From: Jatrophihabitans telluris
GTDB lineage: Bacteria; Actinomycetota; Actinomycetes; Mycobacteriales; Jatrophihabitantaceae
Assembly (NCBI RefSeq): GCF_023516435.1
Contig: NZ_CP097332.1
Location: 3,844,001-3,908,000 of the forward strand
Length of the DNA stretch: 64,000 nucleotides
Direction: 5' to 3'
This document shows positions 1 through 10,000 of this stretch, in pieces. Each line of letters opens with the position of its first letter. The first letter of the stretch is position 1. The notes under the pieces are model-generated. The model had not been told where the DNA came from and ran no database searches. It saw only the letters and a list, made by a program, of their open reading frames with translations. The position numbers and the translations under genes are program-made.

Positions 1-1
1 C

Positions 2-3000
2 GGCTGCCGGTGCGAGGGTGCCTGCTGTTGCGGGCTGCGTCCGCACACCCCGGAGAGCACCGTCAACCGACCAGGACTGCCGAGCGTGTCCCGGCGGGTC
101 GGTCGCTACCCCACCTTCGCCGCGTCGCTGCGGGCCCGGCTGTCGATCGCGCCCGCACTGAGCAGGCTGACCGACCGGGATGCCGGCGACCCTGCGCTGG
201 CGCTGCTGGACGCCTGGGCCGTGCTGGGTGACGTCCTGACGTTCTACCAGGAACGCATCGCCAACGAGGGATATCTCGGCACCGCCACCGACTCCAAGTC
301 CCTGACGGAGCTGGGCCGTCTCGTCGGACACCAGAACCGGCCGGCCCTGGCGGCCAGCACCTACCTGGCCTACACCCTGGATCCCGGTTCGGTCACGGTC
401 ATCCCGGCCGGCAGCCAGGCCAAGAGCGTCCCCGCGTCCGGACAGCTACCCCAGACCTTCGAGACCTCCGAGCCGCTGGCCGCCCGCGAGGAGTGGAACC
501 AGCTGGCCGTGCGCACGCATCAACCCGCCGCGTTCACCGCCGACCAGGTCGACCGGCAACTGACCCGGCTGACGCTCACGGGGACCGCGGCCGTCCTGCG
601 TCCCGGTGACCGGTTGCTGTTCCTCTTCGGTGCGAGCGGGGATCCGGTGATCCGGACCGTGGCCGCGTCCACCCCTGACTTCGCCGCCGGGTCGACCCGA
701 CTGGACCTCGTCCCGCTGCCCTCGATGGTCCAGGACCCGTTGGCCAACGCATCATCGCGCACGGCCGAGGCGGCCAAACTGGCGAGCGCAAACGCCCCCA
801 AGGCCGCGCTCATGTCGGCGCTGCGGGACACCCTCGCGCAAGTGTCCGCGCTGCCCACCGTCACCGAAGCCACCGCGGCCCAACTGTCCCTCGACGTCGT
901 CACCGCGCTCGCCCAGCGGCTGGCCGAGCAACGGCATCTCGCGCAGCGGCAGGCCGGGATCGGCGGGCAGAACTGGCTCAGCGACTACGTCGACCAGGTG
1001 CTGACCGAGCTGGCCGGTCTGAGCACGGCCGCGAATGCGGTCCTGCGCGAGGTGGACCCGGCGGTGGCGGCCGCCCGGCAAGCGGCGGTCGCCCTGTTGT
1101 GCCCGCCGGATGAATCGGGAGCGGGGATCGGCCACCGGCCGGACCACAACTGCGATCAGGGAAGCGGGCTGGCCGCGTTGATGCCGATCCTGCCCGCGCT
1201 GCGCACGCCACCGTCGGTACCGCCGCGGTCCGCGCTCGATCTGGCCGCAGATCCGGGGCAGCGCTTCGCGCCGGATTCCGACGCGCTGGTCCGGCTCATC
1301 GCGGCGGCGGACCCGCTACTGGCGGGCCTGCTGTATCCGGCCTGGTCGACCGAGGCCCTGACCCCGCCCTCGCCGCTGGCCTCCCTGCTGGTGCTGCGGA
1401 TCAAGGCCCGGCCGTTCCTGTCGCATTCCGACGACGGCGGCGCGGTTCTGAATCTGGTGCCGGCCGGTGGCGGAGCCGGGGCAGCCGGAGCGGCAGCGGC
1501 GGCGCTGCAATTGGACGCTGTGTACGACGGGATCGCAGCCGGCAGCTGGATCGTCGTGGAGACAAACTCGGTCGCCGGCGGTCCCGTCGAAGCCCACGCA
1601 CGCCGGGTGCTGGACGTGGCCCAGCAAGTCGTGGCCCAAGTCGTCGGCCCGGCTGGAAACACCGCCAACGTCGACGTGGCCGTCACCGTCCTGACCATCG
1701 ACCAGGCGCTGCCCGCCGCGGCAGAACTGAATCGGACGACGGTGTACGCCCAGGGCGAGTCGTTGGTGGCACAGGGCGAGGCGATCACCGACGACGTGGC
1801 GGGCGCGAGCATCGAGCTGGCCCGCGCCTACGACGGGCTGGGCCCCGGCCGCCGCATCGTCGTCACCGGTGAACGCACCGACGTCCCGCTGGTGACCGGC
1901 CTGATCGCGAGCGAGGTGGTGATGATCGGCGGCGTCCGCCAGGACGTCGATCCCGACCAGCCGGCGGGTCGGATCACGAGCACGGTGGAACTGATCAACC
2001 CGCTGGCCTACCGCTACCGTCGCGCCACGGTGGTCCTGGCCGGCAATGTCGTACCGGCGACGCAAGGGGAAAGTCGGTCGGAGGTGCTGGGCAGCGGAGA
2101 CGCCGCGGTGCCCGGTTCGTCCTTCCCGCTGCGTCAGGTCTCGGCCGATCGTCCTCTGACCGCGGTAGCCTCCGACGACCCGGACGGAGCCAGCGCGGCA
2201 CTCACGGTCCGCGTCAACGGGGTGCAATGGCACGAGACCGACGGGCTGGCGTTCTCCGGCGCCGTCGATCACGATTACGCCCTGCGAACGGACTCCGAAA
2301 CCGCGCGCGTGGTCTTCGGTGACGGCGTGCACGGCGCCCGCCCTCCCAGCGGCGTGGAGAACATCACGGCGCAGTACCGGATCGGGGCCGGGGCCTCGGG
2401 GAATCTGCCGCCCGGGCAGATCAGCCAGCTGGGCACTCGGGCGCTCGGGGTCAATGGCGTGGGCAACCCGGTGCCGGCCTCCGGCGGTACCCGCGCCGAC
2501 GGGCCGCAGGATGCCCGGCGGGTGATCCCGCTGCGGTCGCTGGCCTTGGATCGATTGGTTTCGGTGCAGGACTACGCCGACTTCACGCAAGCCCGCACCG
2601 GGTTCGCCAAGGCGGCCGCGGCCCGGCTCTACGACGGGCAGCGCGAGCTCGTGCAGGTCACGGTGGCCGCGGTGGACGACGCCCCGCTGGAGCCGTCCTC
2701 GCTGACGTTCATCGAACTCGAGCGGTCCCTGCGTGAGTTCGGCGAGCCGCACTACCCGGTTCGGGTCGACGTCCGCGAACTCATCCGCCTCATCCTGTCG
2801 GCGGGCGTGAAGGTGGCGCCGGACTATTCCTGGGACCTCGTCGAGCCGGTGGTGCGCCAGGCTCTGCTGGAGGCCTTCGGATTCGATCGGCAGCAGCTGG
2901 GTGAGCCGGCCAATCTGAGCACGGCGCTCGCCGCGGCGAGCGCCGTCGACGGTGTCGACTACATCGACGTGGACGTCTTCGCCGGAGTGCCGGCCCTGTC

Positions 3001-3313
3001 CGGGCCGCTGGACCTGCTGAGTCTGGGCGCCGGCCTGACCGCAGGCTCGCCGCAACCGAATCCGTGCGTCCCCGCGGCGCCCGCCCGCTACGACGAGGAC
3101 CGTTACCGGGTGGTCGACGGCGACACGCTCTCCGGCGTCGCCGACCGTTTCGGGCTGGGGCTGGCCGAACTGCTCGAGCTCAACCGGGCGCTGGACAGCA
3201 ACGATCTCGTCGTCGGCCAGGAACTCGTGGTGTTCCGCGGGATCCGTCCGGCGCAACTGGTCGTGCTCTGCGCCGAGCTCGAGGACACCTTGCTGCTCAG
3301 GAGGATCCCGTGA
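2..3313 (+). CDS. Baseplate J-like protein of a contractile injection system, C-terminal LysM (5' partial)
   Basis: The frame is open from base 2 with no stop upstream, and the translation before the first internal start (GTG 86) already reads as family sequence: a Cys-rich stretch (CRCEGACCC) followed by NRPGLPS and RYPTFAASLRARL. The real start is therefore left of the window. The protein resembles the putative baseplate assembly family related to phage gpJ and Afp11, about 1100 residues, which forms the baseplate wedge that links the spike hub to the sheath. The body holds the J-like region (about 2200-2950). The last 80 residues are a LysM fold (YRVVDGDTLSGVADRFG..., 3101-3237), normally found in a separate eCIS protein. 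It overlaps the next gene by 4 bp and heads a four-gene same-strand run. Family assignment is confident, exact eCIS subtype is not. Confidence 0.85.
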   Translation, partial: GCRCEGACCCGLRPHTPESTVNRPGLPSVSRRVGRYPTFAASLRARLSIAPALSRLTDRDAGDPALALLDAWAVLGDVLTFYQERIANEGYLGTATDSKSLTELGRLVGHQNRPALAASTYLAYTLDPGSVTVIPAGSQAKSVPASGQLPQTFETSEPLAAREEWNQLAVRTHQPAAFTADQVDRQLTRLTLTGTAAVLRPGDRLLFLFGASGDPVIRTVAASTPDFAAGSTRLDLVPLPSMVQDPLANASSRTAEAAKLASANAPKAALMSALRDTLAQVSALPTVTEATAAQLSLDVVTALAQRLAEQRHLAQRQAGIGGQNWLSDYVDQVLTELAGLSTAANAVLREVDPAVAAARQAAVALLCPPDESGAGIGHRPDHNCDQGSGLAALMPILPALRTPPSVPPRSALDLAADPGQRFAPDSDALVRLIAAADPLLAGLLYPAWSTEALTPPSPLASLLVLRIKARPFLSHSDDGGAVLNLVPAGGGAGAAGAAAAALQLDAVYDGIAAGSWIVVETNSVAGGPVEAHARRVLDVAQQVVAQVVGPAGNTANVDVAVTVLTIDQALPAAAELNRTTVYAQGESLVAQGEAITDDVAGASIELARAYDGLGPGRRIVVTGERTDVPLVTGLIASEVVMIGGVRQDVDPDQPAGRITSTVELINPLAYRYRRATVVLAGNVVPATQGESRSEVLGSGDAAVPGSSFPLRQVSADRPLTAVASDDPDGASAALTVRVNGVQWHETDGLAFSGAVDHDYALRTDSETARVVFGDGVHGARPPSGVENITAQYRIGAGASGNLPPGQISQLGTRALGVNGVGNPVPASGGTRADGPQDARRVIPLRSLALDRLVSVQDYADFTQARTGFAKAAAARLYDGQRELVQVTVAAVDDAPLEPSSLTFIELERSLREFGEPHYPVRVDVRELIRLILSAGVKVAPDYSWDLVEPVVRQALLEAFGFDRQQLGEPANLSTALAAASAVDGVDYIDVDVFAGVPALSGPLDLLSLGAGLTAGSPQPNPCVPAAPARYDEDRYRVVDGDTLSGVADRFGLGLAELLELNRALDSNDLVVGQELVVFRGIRPAQLVVLCAELEDTLLLRRIP
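3101..3237 (+). other. LysM domain coding region within the baseplate gene
   Basis: About 45 residues with the LysM pattern: YRV at the first strand, GDTLSGVA at the first helix, ELLELNR at the second helix, and VVGQELVVF at the last strand. In eCIS and phages a LysM protein joins baseplate or tube parts; as a fusion it would put that contact in cis. Confidence 0.75.
3299..3304 (+). promoter_or_regulatory. Shine-Dalgarno site that fixes the start of the tail protein I-like gene
   Basis: AGGAGG lies 5 nt before GTG 3310. The frame is open much further upstream, but those residues are out-of-frame baseplate sequence, so this site decides the start. Confidence 0.8.
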
Positions 3314-5439
3314 GCTACGACCCCGACGGCCTGCTGCACTTGCTGCCGCGCCTCTACCAGCGCCGCGACGTCGAAGCCGGCGGCGCCTTGCAGGCACTGT
3401 TGGAGGTGGTCGCCGAACAGGTCGAGATCGTCGACGCCGACATCGCCCAGCTCTACGACGACTGGTTCATCGAAACCTGCCAGCCGTGGGTCATCCCTTA
3501 TCTGGGCGAGCTGATCGGCTATCGGTCACTGCCCGGCTCGGAGCAGGCGCTGGCCTCACCGAGCGCCGAGGCCGCACTGCTGGCCAATGTCGTGGCCCCG
3601 CGCCGCGATGTCGCCAACACCGTGCGCAACCGCAGGCGCCGGGCAACCCTGGCGGTGCTGGAAGACCTCGCCGCCGACGTGGCCCGCTGGCCGGCCCGCT
3701 CGGTGGAATTCCTGCGTCTGCTGGAGGAAACCGTGCCGGTGCGGCTGGAGCCGGCAGCCCACTCGCCGACCGCCCGCGCCGCGCGGCCGCGCACGGCTGA
3801 TCTTCGACGCGGCGAACAGCTCGATCGCGTCGACGGCCCGTTCGACGAACTCGCGCACACCGTGGCCGTCTCCCGATTGACTTCGCACCGGCGCCGTCGC
3901 GAGTTCAACCTGCCCGAGGTCGGATTGTTCCTCTGGCGCCTGCAGCCGTACTCCATCACCCGGGCTCCGGCGTACTGCGTCGACCGGGACCGCGCGCATT
4001 TCACCCTCAGCCTGCTGGGCAATGACGTCCCGTTGATCACCGCGCCCCGGCACGAGCCGGCTCCGGACCACATCGCGGACGAGACCAACGTGCCGGCCTT
4101 CATCAGGCGCCGCGCCTTCCACGATTTCCTCGCCCAGTACTACGGTCCGCACCGCAGCCTGGCCCTCTGGCTCGACGACGAGCTCGTCGACCTGAGCCGG
4201 ATCGTCCCGGCCGACCTGTCCGGCTGGCGCTACCACCCGAGCGGCGATCAGGTCGCCGTCGATCCGGTACGCGGCCGGATCGCCCTGCCGGTCAGGACTT
4301 CGCCGGACGTCGGTGTCTGGGTCAGCTATCACTACGGCCTGTCGGATGACCTCGGCGGCGGCGAGTACGAGCGGCCACTCACCGACGCGGCCGCCGACGT
4401 GGCGCTGTACCGCGTCGGGCCACACCAGCCCTTCGAGCTGATCACCGACGCCGTGCGGAGCTGGCAGCAGGACAAGGCCGCCGACCCCACCAAGCGGCAC
4501 GCGGTCATCGAGATCACCGACTCCGGCGCCTACCAGGAGCGGATCCGGATCGAACTCGACCACGGCGACGTACTCACCGTCCGCGCGGCTCAGCGTCGCA
4601 GGCCCGTCCTGCGCATGCTCGACTGGTACGGCAACCGGCCCGATGCGCTGACGGTGGTGGGGACGGGCAACGGGAACGGGCCGGAGCCGCAGCTGATCCT
4701 CGACGGGCTGCTCGTCGGTGGCCGCGGCGTCCGGGTTCGCGGGGACCTGTGCCGATTGGTGGTGCGGCACAGCACCTTCGTCCCGGGCTGGTCGCTGGAC
4801 TCCGACTGCTGCGCCGAGCATGAAGAGGAGCCGAGCCTGGAGCTGTTCGACAGCTCGGTGTGCGTGCAGATCGAGCACAGCATTCTGGGCAGCATCCTGG
4901 TGAACAGCGGTGAGCGCGGGCGTGCGCCGGCCACGATCTACCTGTCCGACAGCGTGCTCGACGCGACCCGAACCGATCTCGACGCACTCGGTGGCCCGGA
5001 ATGTACAAGTGCCTACGCGGCGTTCAACGCCCGCCGCAGCACGATCATCGGCGTGGTGCGGGCACACTCCAGCGACCTGCTGGACAACAGCATCCTCGAC
5101 GGCGAGGTCGTCATCGAAGGCCGCCAGGACGGCTGCGTCCGGTTCTGCTGGCTGCCCCCGGATTCGCAGACCCCGCCGCGGTTCCACTGCGAGCCGGAGT
5201 TGTCCGGTGAGCCGGAGCGGGTCCGGCCCGTCTTCACCGACACCCGATACGGCACGCCGGGATACCTGCAGCTGGATGCCGCGCACTGCCCGCGGGAGAT
5301 CAGCCGGGGCGCCGATGACGCCTCCGAGATGGGCGTGTTCCACGACCTGTTCCAGCCCCAGCGGACGGATGCGCTCCAGACGCGGGTGGCCGAATACATC
5401 CCTGCCGGCGGCGACGCCGGTCTCATCTTCGTGACTTGA
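3310..5439 (+). CDS. Phage tail protein I-like baseplate component with beta-helix-like C-terminus
   Basis: 709 residues from GTG 3310, which follows a strong AGGAGG and overlaps the baseplate stop by 4 bp. The N-terminus (YDPDGLLHLLPRLYQRRD, then a long acidic helix and WVIPYLGELIGYR) matches the phage P2 gpI / TIGR02242-like family, which attaches the baseplate wedge. After about residue 420 the sequence turns into short beta-strand repeats (LILDGLLVGGRGVRV, HSTFVPG, DSSVCVQIEHSILG, STIIGVV, NSILDGEVVIEG) typical of a parallel beta-helix with several Cys. This half may be a fibre-like or surface-binding module. Neighbours on both sides are eCIS baseplate genes. The gpI call is confident; the beta-helix is my reading of the repeat pattern. 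Confidence 0.82.
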   Translation: MSYDPDGLLHLLPRLYQRRDVEAGGALQALLEVVAEQVEIVDADIAQLYDDWFIETCQPWVIPYLGELIGYRSLPGSEQALASPSAEAALLANVVAPRRDVANTVRNRRRRATLAVLEDLAADVARWPARSVEFLRLLEETVPVRLEPAAHSPTARAARPRTADLRRGEQLDRVDGPFDELAHTVAVSRLTSHRRRREFNLPEVGLFLWRLQPYSITRAPAYCVDRDRAHFTLSLLGNDVPLITAPRHEPAPDHIADETNVPAFIRRRAFHDFLAQYYGPHRSLALWLDDELVDLSRIVPADLSGWRYHPSGDQVAVDPVRGRIALPVRTSPDVGVWVSYHYGLSDDLGGGEYERPLTDAAADVALYRVGPHQPFELITDAVRSWQQDKAADPTKRHAVIEITDSGAYQERIRIELDHGDVLTVRAAQRRRPVLRMLDWYGNRPDALTVVGTGNGNGPEPQLILDGLLVGGRGVRVRGDLCRLVVRHSTFVPGWSLDSDCCAEHEEEPSLELFDSSVCVQIEHSILGSILVNSGERGRAPATIYLSDSVLDATRTDLDALGGPECTSAYAAFNARRSTIIGVVRAHSSDLLDNSILDGEVVIEGRQDGCVRFCWLPPDSQTPPRFHCEPELSGEPERVRPVFTDTRYGTPGYLQLDAAHCPREISRGADDASEMGVFHDLFQPQRTDALQTRVAEYIPAGGDAGLIFVT

Positions 5440-5449
5440 GGAGCAGGCC

Positions 5450-7054
5450 ATGCAAGGAGACTTCTCGCGCGTCCACTACGAGGCGAGCAAACATTTCGCG
5501 GCCGTCCTGGCCCAGCAGGGCAGGGTGAGCCTGGACTCCGACCAGAACGAGAACACCCTTATCCTGCTGCACTATCTGCGCACCGTCGTGGCCGACCTGG
5601 TCGGCCCGTGCGCGCGCCCGGCGGGGTCGAACGCCGGTTTCGCGGTCACCACCACGACCACCGCAGCCGGCGATCCAGACCTGGCGCTGTCGCGCGGACG
5701 GATGTACGTCGGCGGCCTGCTCGTCGAGAACGACCTGCCCGAGCTGACCTACTGGACTCAGCCCCAGGCTTACCTTGATCCCGACCTGGCCGCGGATGCC
5801 CTTGCCCAGGCGCCGTATCTGGTCTACCTCAGGGTGTGGGAGCGGCTGGTCACCGCGCTGCAGGACGACCAGGTGCGTGAGGTGGCCCTCGGCGATCTGG
5901 CCCCCGACACCTCGGCCCGGCGGCAGGTCGTCTGGCAGGTTGCGACCGCCAGCGCCGACGTACCGGCCGACGGCAGCGCCGCGACCGCCGACGGCCTCGG
6001 CTGGCTGGCCCAGAACCTGGGCCGGCAGCCGTTGGACGTGCCCCTGCTGCGCGCGCAGGCGATCCGCCCGGCCGCGTCGGACGACCATCCCTGCGACCTG
6101 TCGCCGGACGCGCGATACCGCGGCCCGGAGAATCAGCTCTACCGGGTGGAGATCCACCGCGGCGGAGTGGCCTACGACCCCGGCGCGCCCGCGGGGCAAC
6201 TCGATCAGGCGGGTGGGCAGGGCAACGTCGGAGCCGGGGCCGGGGTCGGGGTCGGGGTCGCGACCTTCAGCTTCTCGCGTGAGAACGCCTCGGTGGTCTT
6301 CGCGATCGATTCGGTGGCCGGGGCCAGCGTTACGTTGGCCGACCTGGGCCGCGACCGCAAGCTCGCGCTGGACGTCGGCGACTGGGTGGAGCTGCTCGAC
6401 GACCGGTACAGCCTGCGTCTTCCCGTCGATCCTCCGTTACCGCTGCACCGAGTCGTCGCGATCGACTACCCGGGCCGGACCGTGACCCTGGACCAGGAGC
6501 CGGTCAGTCTGGACGCAAGCGCGCTGCCCGGCACCGAACCGCAGCTGCATCCGTTCCTGCGTCGCTGGGACCATCCCCGGACGACCACGACGGATTCGGT
6601 CGGTGAGATAACGGTTTCCGACGACGGCGCCCTGCCGGTCGTCGAGGGGCACTGGATCGACCTCGAGGACGGCGTGCAGGTCATGTTCGTGGCCGGAACG
6701 CAGAAGGATCAGCGCCTGTACCGGCGCGGTGACTACTGGTGGATCCCGGCCCGCACCATTCCGGGCGACGTGCTCTGGCCGAGGGATGAACTGGGGCCGG
6801 TCAGCCGACCCCCGGACGGCGTGAGCTACCACTACGCCCCGTTGGCGTGGGTGGCCGCCGACGGGACCGTCACGCCCGCCGGTGACGAGATCCCCACCCC
6901 GAACCCGGACCTCACGCCCGCCGAGTTCTCCAACGCTGCCTTCCGCGACGCCGCGATCGGTGCCACCGCGGCGCCTCGACCGGCCGCTCCGGCCAAGGCC
7001 GGCCCCGCCCAGGGACGCGCGCGCAGGAGTCCGGCGCGCAAGCAGCCGCGGTGA
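5450..7054 (+). CDS. DUF6519-type protein of the eCIS cluster
   Basis: 534 residues, ATG 5450 after GAGGAGC. The N-terminus (MQGDFSRVHYEASKHFAAVLAQQGRV, then LDSDQNEN) is the signature of the DUF6519 family found next to eCIS and phage-like baseplate genes. Function is not established; position after the gpI-like gene suggests a baseplate accessory or tail-fibre adaptor. A Gly/Val-rich short repeat (GAGAGVGVGV, about residues 262-272) interrupts the middle. The last 35 residues are Ala/Pro/Arg-rich and basic, probably disordered. The stop overlaps the start of the toxin-like gene by 4 bp, so the two are translationally coupled. Confidence 0.75.
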   Translation: MQGDFSRVHYEASKHFAAVLAQQGRVSLDSDQNENTLILLHYLRTVVADLVGPCARPAGSNAGFAVTTTTTAAGDPDLALSRGRMYVGGLLVENDLPELTYWTQPQAYLDPDLAADALAQAPYLVYLRVWERLVTALQDDQVREVALGDLAPDTSARRQVVWQVATASADVPADGSAATADGLGWLAQNLGRQPLDVPLLRAQAIRPAASDDHPCDLSPDARYRGPENQLYRVEIHRGGVAYDPGAPAGQLDQAGGQGNVGAGAGVGVGVATFSFSRENASVVFAIDSVAGASVTLADLGRDRKLALDVGDWVELLDDRYSLRLPVDPPLPLHRVVAIDYPGRTVTLDQEPVSLDASALPGTEPQLHPFLRRWDHPRTTTTDSVGEITVSDDGALPVVEGHWIDLEDGVQVMFVAGTQKDQRLYRRGDYWWIPARTIPGDVLWPRDELGPVSRPPDGVSYHYAPLAWVAADGTVTPAGDEIPTPNPDLTPAEFSNAAFRDAAIGATAAPRPAAPAKAGPAQGRARRSPARKQPR

Positions 7055-10000
7055 CCCTTCCCGCTCCGCTGTCGGTGCGAACACCCGCGCAGCGCGTGGG
7101 CGGATCGGCTCGCCGCCGTCCGGTGACCGCCTCGATCGGCGCGCCCGGATACCTCCCCGCGCTGGTCCGTCGCACGGTGGCCGAGCCCGGCCGAGGACTG
7201 GCCGAACCCGTCCGGGCTGAGCTGGAGCCCTTGTTCGACCGGGACTTCTCCCACGTGCAAGTGCATAGTGGGCCCTCGGCTGAGCGCTCGTGCGAGCTGC
7301 TGCGGGCCCGGGCCTACACCGTCGGCAGTCATGTCGTGCTGCCCGGCAGCGCCGACTCCTCCGGCAGCGCCCGATCCGGGCCGGGACAGCGGCTGCTCGC
7401 CCACGAGATCGCGCACGTCCTGCAGCAGGAACACCGTTCGCACAGCGGGCCCATCGGGGCGTTCGCCGGCGCTCCGGCACAGGCCGCCGAGTACGAGGCG
7501 GAGCGAGCGGCCGCGACGGTTGCGGCCGGACGTCGGGTAGATCCGGTGCGCGAACGAGGAATCGGGCCGGCCCGAGCGCCGCGGTCCTTGGAACTGAGCC
7601 TGAACCCGGCCACGCTGAGCCACACCGAACTGGAAGCCGAGATCAACGAGATCGAGTCGTACCTGAGCGCGCACCCGGTGAGCAGCGCCGACAACGATCA
7701 CCTGATCGAGGAGCAGTCGCGGTTGCGCGCGGAGCTGAAGCAGCGAAACAAGCAGGAATCGTCCGGCCGGACAACGCGAAAACGGTCGAGCGCACCGGTG
7801 GCCGGCGCGTCGGTGGTCCCGCGCTCGCTGACGGAGTCACTGCTCGTCGACGACACCATGCCCGAGCTCGAGCTGCTGCGCGAGATCAATGCCATCCATG
7901 ACTTCCTGCGGGTCGGCGCCCGCAAGGCCGACCGGCTGATGCTCACCGAGGCCCTGTCCAAGCTGGAGGCCGAGAAGGGCCGGCGAGACCAGCAAGCCGC
8001 GGTCAAGGAGCGAGCCGAGAAGATCCAGCAGGCCTTCGCTCCCCGCGGCGGCGAGTCCGAGGGCGATGCCCTGATCACGGTGATGCGAACGGTGGACGGA
8101 ATCAGGCCCTCGCAGTCCTCACCCGGCAACTTCGTCATCGTCCGGGACGGGCAGGTACTGCTGATCACGGCGGAGGAACACAGCCGCATCCGGGCGGGCG
8201 CGGTCAAGAGCATGCAGGACGGCCTGGTGAAGATCGCGCGACGCGCCGACGATGCCGAAGCGCAGTACGCCGCTCAGCACCAGATCAATTCCGACCAGTA
8301 CATCGTCTCCGGCGCCGTCCATCTCTTCGGCGGCATCAAGGACCCGGGCGAGGCGGTCACCCAGGACGTGCGAACCGCGCGGATCAACGCCAAGACGGCC
8401 CGGGTGTTCATCGATCGCGGCGAGCTCGCGCGGGCCGCGGAGTTCTTCAGCACCAGCGAGCGTTACGCCGGTGCGGCCAAGCAACTGTCCAGCGCCTACG
8501 TCCGCGACCTGATCTCCACGGCCGAGACAACGGTGACCGTCCTGGAGGTGACGCGTGACGTCGCCTTCGCCGCGACCTTGGCCATCGGCGCGGTGGTGGC
8601 CGCACCGATCGTGGCGGGCGGGGTGCTGGCCACTGGCGCGACGGGACTGACGGCCACCGCCCTGACCATCGGGGGTACCGGCCTGGTCGTGGGCACCGGC
8701 GGTGCCGTGCTGCGAGGCGGGACCGCGGCCGCGGGCGTCGGGCTGGCCGGCGGTACGGCGGGACAGGCGTGGCAGGCCGGCAAGTCCGAAGGCTGGCGGG
8801 GATTCAAGGAAGGCGTCGTGTCCGGGGTGGGCGGAGCCGCCGGGCGTGCGGCCGGGACCGCGCTGAAGGTCGGGCAGAGCACGAGCCGTGTCGTGAACGT
8901 GGCGCGGGCAGCGGTGGCCGAAGGGGTCGGAAACGCCGCCGGCGGGGCGACGTCGTCCGCGCTCGAGGGCAAGGGCGCCGGTGAGATCGGCACATCGGCC
9001 CTGACCAGTTTCGCCGTCGGGACGGTGACCTCCCCGCTGGGCCAGGCCGCAGGGTCGATCAAGGGACCCGTCGGCGGTGCGCTGGCCCGGACGGCCACGG
9101 CCGCGACCATCACGGGCGGCGTGACCTACGCCCAGACCGGTGACCGCGACCTGGCCATCCGGTCGGGCGGTTTGGCTGCCGCGAACGCCCTGATCCTCAG
9201 TGTTCCCACTTCGGCACGACCAGCCGACACCCACAGCACGTTCGGCGAACTCGGCGCTGAACTGCGCGCTGAGGTCCCCGAAGGCCAAGGTCCGGTGCTG
9301 GGCCAGAAGCTGGGCTCGCTCGATCCCGCCGGCGCCTCGGGGGCCTCGGGGGCCTCGGGAGGCGCGGGGGGATCGCCCGCGCCCGGTGGTCCGTCGCCGG
9401 CGGCGGGTTCGCCGGCGGCGGCGGTTGCCGCCCGGTACCGGCGCACTCCCGCCCAGCGGATTCAGGACGAGGCCCCGATGGCCGCGGCCCGGCTGCAGGA
9501 AGGTCTGGATTCGCTGGCTGATCTGCCCGATCTGCAGAACGCCGTCGCCGCATCGAACCGCCGTTACGGCGGGCAGGCACAGTTGCGGGACCTGGCCGCC
9601 GACTCCCCGTCCGAGCTACGGGACATGTGGGGCCGCTGGCAGGCGAACCGGGCCGCGGCCCTCGCCGCGAACAAGCAGCCGACGTCGTTCGAGGACTACG
9701 TGGGCAAGGTGCAGTCCTCGCAGTACCGGGGGCGCCACGGCGAGCTGACCGATGCCTTCACCCGCGGCTCGCACGAGATTCTCGTTGCCGCGCCGGGCGG
9801 AGTGAACGAGAGCGGGATCGACTCGGTCAGCTATGCCCCCGCGTCCGGGCGGATCAAGGTGCTCGACAACAAGGCCCTCAAGACCGGCTCCTCCGTCTCG
9901 AAGGTCACCGCCTTGCAGCAGAACCTGCCCTCGCAGGGTCCCGTCGGGGCACGGACCAAGGTCGGCAACCTCGCCGAGGTGATCGGCCAGGTGCAGGCAG

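Noticed and set aside
1316-3397. A 693-residue open frame on the minus strand opposite the baseplate gene
   Set aside because: High G+C keeps antisense frames open. The translation is Arg/Gly/Ala-rich without domain motifs, while the plus strand has clear family sequence.
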